In this document: positions 6,768-10,770 of the stretch, in pieces
Position numbering within the stretch: the first letter of the stretch is position 1
Layout of the letters: each line of letters starts with the position of its first letter
From: an uncultured Clostridia bacterium
GTDB taxonomy: Bacteria; Bacillota; Clostridia; Christensenellales; Borkfalkiaceae
Assembly: GCA_944372565.1 (NCBI GenBank)
Contig: CALVZR010000174.1
Location: 1-10,770 of the forward strand
Reading direction: 5' to 3'
Length of the DNA: 10,770 bases
Translations under genes and position numbers: made by a program
The notes under the pieces: model-generated
The model's input: only the letters and a program-made list of their open reading frames with translations
Told to the model about the DNA's origin: nothing
Databases searched by the model: none

Positions 6768-7719
6768 TTAAGTTCTATTTTTTCTTGATGAAATAGCCGG
6801 ATAGCGCGCAGAGGTTTCTGATCAGGAAGAACAAAAACGCGTCGAACAACACGAGCACCGGCACGACCAGCCTTCCCGCAACTTCCGCAGGGGAAGAAAA
6901 ATCGGTATTGAAAAGCAGCACCAGCGCGACGACGATGATCAACAGCTGAAACAGAATGATGAGCGCCGTATAGATCGCGCTGAAATTGAAATTCGCCTTT
7001 GCCCGCATCGGTTCTTTATAATGAAGCACGATTGCGGTAACCGGCAGAATGGCGGCGATTAAAATCCCGGGGAGAAAATACCAGCCGTTTAAAAACCCGT
7101 CGTTTTTATACACCATGGAGAGGATCAGGCATTCCGCTAAAAACACGAGAAAGGTGCACAGCGAGGAAAAGAGGTTGATCCTGTTTACCAGATATTTTCC
7201 CGAACCTTTTTCCGTTTTTCCCGTGGAAATGCGGATTTTATAACCTTCCGCGTCCGCTTTTTCCAGAAGATCGGAAAAATCGGTTTTGCCCGTGTTGCGG
7301 GCTTTGATGCGAATATCTTTATCGAAAACGCTTTCCTTGCGGATCTGCGGCGGAATCGAAGTTTCCTCGTAAACGGTTTTTTGTTCGAAAATATCTGTCC
7401 GTTCCGCTTCGGCGCGTTCTTCCCGCGGCTGCGGTTCCGCAGGTTCGGCGGGGGATTTTTTCAGATTGGTTTCCAGCAGACGGCTTAAAACTTCGCGATA
7501 ATTCACGTCGTCCTGCGGAGTATTCAAAATCTTTTCGAGCGCGGGATCTTTTGCGCTCTCGGCCTGCCTGCGCTTTTCCTGTTCTTCGGCGGCGCGCTGC
7601 CTCTCCAACGCGATTCTCTCGCGTTCTACTGCGGCCTCGCGTTCGCGTTCCAGCGCAATTCTTTCGCGTTCGAGGGCTTCGCGTTCCCGCCGTTCCTGCT
7701 CTTCGCGAAGAATACGCTC

Positions 7720-7836
7720 TCTTTCCAGTCGCTCCGCCTCCAAGCGTTCCCGCTCCGCACGCTCGCGCGCTTCCGCTTCCAGGCGCTCTCTTTCGGCGCG
7801 TTCGCGTTCTTCTGCCTCTAAACGTTCCCGCTCGGC
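7720..7836 (-). repeat. Three 39-bp tandem repeats encoding a 13-residue coiled-coil unit
   Basis: Three consecutive copies of AERERLEAE followed by ERER, ARER or RLER make a 13-residue period within the coiled coil. Less regular ERER-type units continue on both sides, roughly 7558-7911. The copies differ by synonymous and a few amino-acid changes, so they are diverged rather than freshly duplicated. Confidence 0.75.
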
Positions 7837-8160
7837 GCGCTCACGCTCTTCCGCTTCCTTTGCGGCAAGTTCCGCAGCCTTTTCTTCTTCGGTTTTTTCG
7901 GCTTTTTCCGCCGTTTCGATAATCGGAACGCTGCGGGGGCGCCGGATGCGCTCTGTATTTTCCTTTTCCGGGGAAAGAACGAATCCCGGTTCGTGCACCA
8001 GATTTTTCGGAACTTCGTCCACGAGCTGATCGATCACGTCGCGGGAATAATCCCATTCGGAAAGGTTTTTATCCGCAAAAGCTTTGCCTGCGGGCGTGAT
8101 TTCAAAATAACGCCGCCTGCCGCCTTCGGGCGCGTCGTTCAAGAACGAACGAACGTATAA

Positions 8161-8343
8161 TTACTTTTCGAGGCGCTTTAAGGCGCTGTAAAGCGTGGCT
8201 TGCTTCACCTCGTACTTGTTTCCGCTCTTTTCTTCGATGAACGCGGCGATTTCCAAAGCGTGCTTGGTTCCGCTGAACAGCGACCGCAAGATGATGGTAT
8301 CGATGTGGCCGCGAATAAAATCGCTGCTGATGGTCTGTTCCAT
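8161..8343 (-). CDS. PadR N-terminal fragment preceding the in-frame stop
   Basis: This is the part of the interrupted PadR gene that would be translated without readthrough: 60 residues from MEQTISSDFIRGHID to LYSALKRLEK. It contains the helices up to and including the recognition helix, but lacks the beta wing and any dimerisation or membrane part. It is therefore unlikely to bind DNA normally by itself. ATG 8343 was preferred over an upstream in-frame ATG at 8466 because the PadR similarity and the GGGAG ribosome site both begin here; the upstream residues are low-complexity leader sequence. Confidence 0.6.
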   Translation of the reverse strand: MEQTISSDFIRGHIDTIILRSLFSGTKHALEIAAFIEEKSGNKYEVKQATLYSALKRLEK

Positions 8344-8370
8344 ACCTGACTCCCGAAAAAACGCAATCAT

Positions 8371-8489
8371 TCGCGGAAAAACGCAAAAAGTTTGCCCGTC
8401 CGCGAAAAATCCATTCTGTCTCAGCCCGTCTGAACGCGATTTTTTAAAACGCGATTTTTTTTGCAAAGAAAAAGATCAAAACGGGCAAA
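8371..8489 (-). promoter_or_regulatory. Leader of the PadR gene with competing inverted repeats
   Basis: The untranslated leader runs about 165 nt from the promoter to ATG 8343. TCGCGGA (8405-8399) and TCCGCGA (8377-8371) form a 7-bp stem that encloses a second stem, GCAAA (8395-8391) with TTTGC (8387-8383). In addition TTTGCCCGT (8489-8481) can pair perfectly with ACGGGCAAA (8399-8391), which would break the inner stem. A 13-nt direct repeat (8433-8445 and 8448-8460, period 15) lies between. Two exclusive folds suggest possible RNA-level control. No known riboswitch class was recognised. Confidence 0.35.
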
Positions 8490-8514
8490 GGACGCAAAAA
8501 CTTTTATCAATTCG

Positions 8515-8543
8515 ATTATACAACGAATCGACAAAATAGTCAA
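8515..8543 (-). promoter_or_regulatory. Promoter of the PadR-membrane gene with an operator-like inverted repeat
   Basis: On the minus strand TTGACT (8543-8538) is followed after exactly 17 nt by TATAAT (8520-8515). An inverted repeat ATTCG (8510-8514)/CGAAT (8524-8528) with a 9-nt centre covers the -10 box. That is a sensible place for a repressor, and PadR proteins commonly repress their own genes, but the site does not match the often cited ATGT-N8-ACAT pattern. Confidence 0.78.
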
Positions 8544-8670
8544 TCCCAAAACAAAAATTCGTCAAACATTTTTAAGAAAGTTTTTATTTTATAAAAACAG
8601 GAAGTTGGAGAACTCTTTTCGCGAAACAAAATAAGACGATGTTTTCAGAAGTTATAAAATTCCGGAAGAA

Positions 8671-8737
8671 TCGCGCGAACCTGTAAACGGGAACGCGTGG
8701 ATCAACCAAAGCAAATCGAGTCGATAAACTCGCCACG
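8671..8737. other. Potentially structured segment of unknown role
   Basis: CGTGG (8696-8700) pairs with CCACG (8733-8737), and CGAGT (8717-8721) pairs with ACTCG (8728-8732). The two 3' arms are contiguous, giving a stacked stem with a 16-nt one-sided bulge and a CGATAA loop. An alternative hairpin just before uses CGCG (8674-8677) with CGCG (8694-8697) and CC/GG inside. Possibly a small RNA or protein-binding element, or chance. Confidence 0.25.
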
Positions 8738-8835
8738 AAATCGAAAAAATGAAAAACGGAAATCCGGAAATACGCGTGAAAAATAAAAAACCGTTAAAAC
8801 GCGTAAAACGCAAAATTTTTATTTTTTTAGAAAAA

Positions 8836-8859
8836 ACGGCTGTTTTTGCCCCTTTTTCG
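8836..8859 (+). repeat. 24-bp direct repeat, copy 1
   Basis: Identical over 24 bp to 9049-9072 (starts ACGGCTG, T run, GCCCC, T run, CG). The distance between the copies is 213 bp. With the preceding A run it forms an AAAAAC/GTTTTT hairpin (8832-8837 with 8842-8847). Confidence 0.85.
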
Positions 8860-8880
8860 CTTATTTTACCTATATTATTT

Positions 8881-8900
8881 CGCAAAAGTATTGTTTTGCG
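8881..8900. repeat. Perfect inverted repeat CGCAAAA-N6-TTTTGCG
   Basis: CGCAAAA at 8881-8887 and TTTTGCG at 8894-8900 are exact reverse complements around GTATTG. It could be a dyad bound by a dimeric protein or an RNA hairpin; no T run follows directly, so it is not a typical terminator. Confidence 0.6.
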
Positions 8901-9048
8901 CATAGTTAAGGCTGTATTCCCCATGGGCGGGAAAACGTTGGAGAACGGAAAAAATCTTAAAAAGCTCCTCTTTTTTTACGGATTTTTACGGAAAAAGCAT
9001 CTTCCGCCCCCGTTTTTTTGCAATAAAAACTAAAAACAACGCAAAAAT

Positions 9049-9072
9049 ACGGCTGTTTTTGCCCCTTTTTCG
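9049..9072 (+). repeat. 24-bp direct repeat, copy 2
   Basis: Exact copy of 8836-8859. Here the flanking bases give a longer hairpin: GCAAAAA (9041-9047), 8-nt loop, TTTTTGC (9056-9062). Flanks beyond the 24 bp differ from copy 1, apart from a similar A-rich run before it. Confidence 0.85.
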
Positions 9073-9259
9073 TATTGTTCCCCCGTTTATCGCCCTGTTT
9101 TACACAAAACCATGTAAATTGCCGCAAAACGCGCAAATAATCTATAATCTTTCGAATTTCTTTATTTATAATCATAAAATCGTTTGTGTTTTTCTGAATT
9201 TTTTATATTTTATTCTATCAGACAGAATTATCTGCCGGTTTTCTTTTTTCAAAAAAGGA

Positions 9260-9288
9260 TTTACTTTTTCGCCGATTTGAGATATACT
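9260..9288 (+). promoter_or_regulatory. Probable promoter of the recombinase-hflX pair
   Basis: TTTACT (9260-9265), a 17-nt spacer and TATACT (9283-9288). The ATG is 20 nt after the -10 box, so the leader would be short, with GGAG (9297-9300) in it. Confidence 0.6.
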
Positions 9289-9308
9289 TTTTTTACGGAG
9301 AAATTTTT

Positions 9309-10358
9309 ATGCGAAGTTATTTTGAGGAGCGCACGATCAGCTCGCTGGAAAGAATACGCAAGATCACGGATAATCTCCCCTATTATGTGGAAGAATTTTT
9401 TGTGGGCATAGAAAACCGCACGACTCCCCTCACGCGGTTGAACTACGCGTACGATCTCAGGATCTTTTTCGATTTTCTTTCCCGCAAAGTGTTTCGGGGC
9501 AAAAAAGACGTGCTCGATATCTCCATCGAAGATTTGGATAAACTCGCCGCGAACGATATCGAATTGTTTTTAAGCTATCTTTCGCATTACACCATCAACG
9601 GGAAGGAAGAAAGCTGCACCGAGCGCGGTAAATCGCGCAAACTCGCCACAATCCGCTCCTTTTTCAAGTTTTTCTTCAATAAAGGCGTTTTAACGGCGAA
9701 CGTCGCAGTAAAGGTCGCTATGCCCAAACTGCACGATAAAGAGATCGTCCGCCTGGAATCGGACGGTAAAATCAACGAGATCGCCGCAATCATCAACACC
9801 GCGGATACGGGCAACGGGCTTTCCGCGAAGCAGCAGCAGTTTCATAAAAAAACGCGCATCCGCGACGTGGCCATTCTCACCCTCTTTCTCGGCACGGGCA
9901 TCCGTATCAGCGAACTCGTGGGATTGAATACCGAAGACATCGACTTCAATTCCAACGCCTTCGTCGTCACGCGCAAGGGCGGAAACAGAACCATCCTCTA
10001 TTTCGGCGACGAGGTGAAAGCCGCTCTCGAAGAATACCTCGTGGAACGGAACGGCGACGACGCGGTGAAAAACGAGCCCGCGCTCTTTCTCTCGCTGCGC
10101 AAAAAGCGTATTTCCACGAGAGAAGTGCAGGACCTCGTGAAAAAATACGCGAAGATCGTTTCCCCTCTCAAAAAAATCACGCCGCACAAACTCCGCAGCA
10201 CGTTCGGCACCAATCTTTACAAGGAAACGGGCGATATTTACGTCGTGGCGGACGTTTTGGGCCATAAGGACGTGAACACCACCAAAAAGCATTACGCCGC
10301 GATTTCGGACGATATCCGCAAGCGCGCCGTGAAATCGGTGAAATTAAGAGATAAATAA
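9309..10358 (+). CDS. Tyrosine recombinase, XerC/XerD-like
   Basis: A 349-residue site-specific recombinase that cuts and rejoins DNA through a tyrosine. The N-terminal SAM-like DNA-binding domain covers roughly residues 25-135. The catalytic domain has the full set of residues: Arg199 (GTGIRISELVGL), Lys223 (TRKGGNR), His293 and Arg296 (HKLRSTFG), His319 (LGHKDVNTT) and the nucleophile Tyr329 (KKHYA). It is about 50 residues longer than classical XerC/XerD, with extra N-terminal residues and a longer link between domains (about 150-182). This longer form is familiar from clostridial chromosomes, where it is not necessarily tied to a mobile element. No excisionase, repressor, phage or transfer genes are nearby. 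The ATG has GGAG 8 nt upstream. Its TAA overlaps the hflX ATG (TAATG). A role in chromosome dimer resolution is plausible but inferred. Confidence 0.93.
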   Translation: MRSYFEERTISSLERIRKITDNLPYYVEEFFVGIENRTTPLTRLNYAYDLRIFFDFLSRKVFRGKKDVLDISIEDLDKLAANDIELFLSYLSHYTINGKEESCTERGKSRKLATIRSFFKFFFNKGVLTANVAVKVAMPKLHDKEIVRLESDGKINEIAAIINTADTGNGLSAKQQQFHKKTRIRDVAILTLFLGTGIRISELVGLNTEDIDFNSNAFVVTRKGGNRTILYFGDEVKAALEEYLVERNGDDAVKNEPALFLSLRKKRISTREVQDLVKKYAKIVSPLKKITPHKLRSTFGTNLYKETGDIYVVADVLGHKDVNTTKKHYAAISDDIRKRAVKSVKLRDK

Positions 10359-10770
10359 TGAATAAAGATAAGAACACGCAACCGGAAAAAGTATATATTA
10401 TCCGCCCGGTTTTCGGCAAGGAAGACGAGGACGATTCGGAGATCGCCGCGCTCGTGGAAAGCGCGGGAGCGAGCGTTTTGAAAATCAAACGGCAGACGAT
10501 ACGGGAAATCAACCCCGCAACCTTTATCGGCGCGGGAAAACTGGAAGAAATCAGAGAAGAACTCGCCGAAACGGACGCAAACCTCATCGTGTTCGACGGG
10601 GAACTTTCCCCCTCGCAAACGCTGAATATCCGCGATTTTCTCAGCATAAAAACCATCGACAGAACCACGCTCATCCTCGATATCTTCGCGCTGAGCGCGA
10701 AAAGCGCGGAGGGCAAATTGCAGGTGGAGCTCGCGCAGCTGAAATATATCTATCCCCGCTTGCGCGGCAA
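10358..10770 (+). CDS. hflX: GTPase HflX, N-terminal part (cut by window end)
   Basis: HflX is a ribosome-binding GTPase that splits stalled or hibernating 70S ribosomes under stress. The first 137 residues are visible. They include the N-terminal alpha/beta domain (EKVYIIRPVFG, SEIAALVESAGASVLKIKRQ), the family motif NPATFIGAGKLEEI, the DGELSPSQTLNI stretch and the signature DRTTLILDIFALSAKSAEGK leading into LQVELAQLKYIYPRL. The glycine-rich loop and the G domain lie beyond the window. ATG 10358 overlaps the recombinase stop by one base (TAATG), so the two are likely translated in a coupled fashion. No strong ribosome site precedes it (AATTAAGAG only). Confidence 0.94.
   Translation, partial: MNKDKNTQPEKVYIIRPVFGKEDEDDSEIAALVESAGASVLKIKRQTIREINPATFIGAGKLEEIREELAETDANLIVFDGELSPSQTLNIRDFLSIKTIDRTTLILDIFALSAKSAEGKLQVELAQLKYIYPRLRG

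Larger units (their letters stand above)
6775..8343 (-). pseudogene. PadR-type winged-helix protein fused to a coiled coil and four membrane helices, interrupted by an in-frame TAA
   Basis: Read through its one internal stop, the gene encodes 522 codons. Residues 1-100 are a PadR-family DNA-binding domain: FIRGHIDTIILRSLF, the recognition region EVKQATLYSALKRLEK, and the wing APEGGRRRYFEITPAGKAF. About 145-262 is a Glu/Arg/Ala-rich coiled coil with 13-residue tandem repeats. A charged linker follows to about 385, then four membrane segments at roughly 391-412, 421-442, 455-478 and 491-514, ending in IKKK. TAA (8163-8161, codon 61) falls inside the winged helix where relatives have Gln/Glu/Lys. 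Frame and sequence on both sides remain PadR-like, so a single nonsense change is the simplest reading. The start ATG 8343 has GGGAG 6 nt upstream. Without readthrough, only a 60-residue fragment and perhaps a product from TTG 8142 (455 residues, no good ribosome site) would be made. The role is presumably membrane-tethered regulation; the signal is unknown. Confidence 0.75.
8544..9259. other. AT-rich gene-free region between divergent promoters
   Basis: About 0.7 kb with long A and T runs and no convincing gene on either strand. Open frames of 70-100 codons exist, but they lack ribosome sites and family features and consist of Lys/Phe-rich translations of A/T runs. The region does hold an exact 24-bp direct repeat, several perfect inverted repeats and a foldable segment, listed separately. 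No tRNA, rRNA or CRISPR array was recognised. Confidence 0.7.

Noticed and set aside
7551..7922. Open frame antisense to the coiled coil
   Set aside because: A by-product of Glu/Arg repeat codons read backwards (Arg/Ala/Leu/Pro-rich); no independent signals.
8143..8155. GAAC tetranucleotide repeat just after the PadR stop as a phase-variation switch
   Set aside because: Only three units, and the TAA lies before the repeat, so changes in unit number could not remove it; the frame is already correct on both sides.
8749..9033. Open frame of 94 codons on the plus strand
   Set aside because: No ribosome site, Lys/Phe-rich composition explained by A and T runs, overlaps the repeat, no family features.
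9161..9180. Possible dif-like site around TTTATAATCATAAA
   Set aside because: Only a 5-bp dyad, without the 11-6-11 arrangement expected of Xer core sites.
8544..9308. CRISPR array, tRNA gene or phage attachment site in the gene-free region
   Set aside because: Only two copies of the repeat with a 189-bp gap, no cloverleaf or TTCGA arm, and no phage genes next to the recombinase.
9059..9411. Short plus-strand frames upstream of and overlapping the recombinase start
   Set aside because: AT-rich non-coding sequence, out of frame with the recombinase, no ribosome site or motif.

Overview
The window reads as chromosomal DNA from a spore-forming, low-to-mid GC Gram-positive bacterium (Firmicutes, most likely class Clostridia). 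The main evidence is gene order. A site-2 protease, scpA, scpB, a DUF2953-like (YtfI-type) gene, a ytfJ/gerW spore gene, a D-Ala-D-Ala carboxypeptidase and an rluB-type pseudouridine synthase follow one another as in the known Bacillus/Clostridium cluster. Coding DNA is around half GC and the intergenic DNA is much richer in AT. A narrower taxon cannot be read from the sequence alone.

Layout on the plus strand. At 2-955 lies the 3' part of lysA (diaminopimelate decarboxylase), interrupted by a single in-frame TAA exactly where the conserved EPGR motif should have its Glu codon; an intrinsic terminator follows. A near-consensus promoter (998-1026) then drives a tightly coupled operon: M50 membrane protease, scpA, scpB (1063-3192). 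At 3226-3977 is a separate AT-rich cassette with its own terminator upstream, a strong promoter, a small lipoprotein gene, two tiny open frames with an excellent Shine-Dalgarno sequence, and its own terminator. The conserved cluster then resumes: DUF2953-like, ytfJ, DD-carboxypeptidase and rluB (4038-6709), overlapping or closely spaced. spmA and spmB, which in many relatives sit between the carboxypeptidase and rluB, are absent.

On the minus strand, converging on rluB across a shared 13-bp stem terminator, is an unusual gene (8343 down to 6775). It encodes a PadR-type winged helix, a long Glu/Arg-rich coiled coil with 13-residue tandem repeats, a linker and four membrane segments. It too is split by a single in-frame TAA, at codon 61. 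Its promoter (8515-8543) is a clear TTGACT-17-TATAAT with an inverted repeat over the -10 box, and its leader of about 165 nt has two mutually exclusive pairings.

Between that promoter and the next plus-strand promoter (9260-9288) lie about 0.7 kb of AT-rich DNA without a credible gene. This stretch holds an exact 24-bp direct repeat (8836 and 9049), several perfect A-run/T-run inverted repeats and one more complex potential RNA fold. The window closes with a complete Xer-type tyrosine recombinase and, joined to it by a TAATG overlap, the start of the ribosome-rescue GTPase gene hflX, which runs off the end.

The most notable points are the two in-frame TAA interruptions in otherwise well-preserved genes, the membrane-anchored PadR architecture, the inserted lipoprotein cassette, and the repeat-rich gene-free region. 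None is proof of a new system; the PadR-coiled-coil-membrane protein with its structured leader is the best candidate for something under-described.
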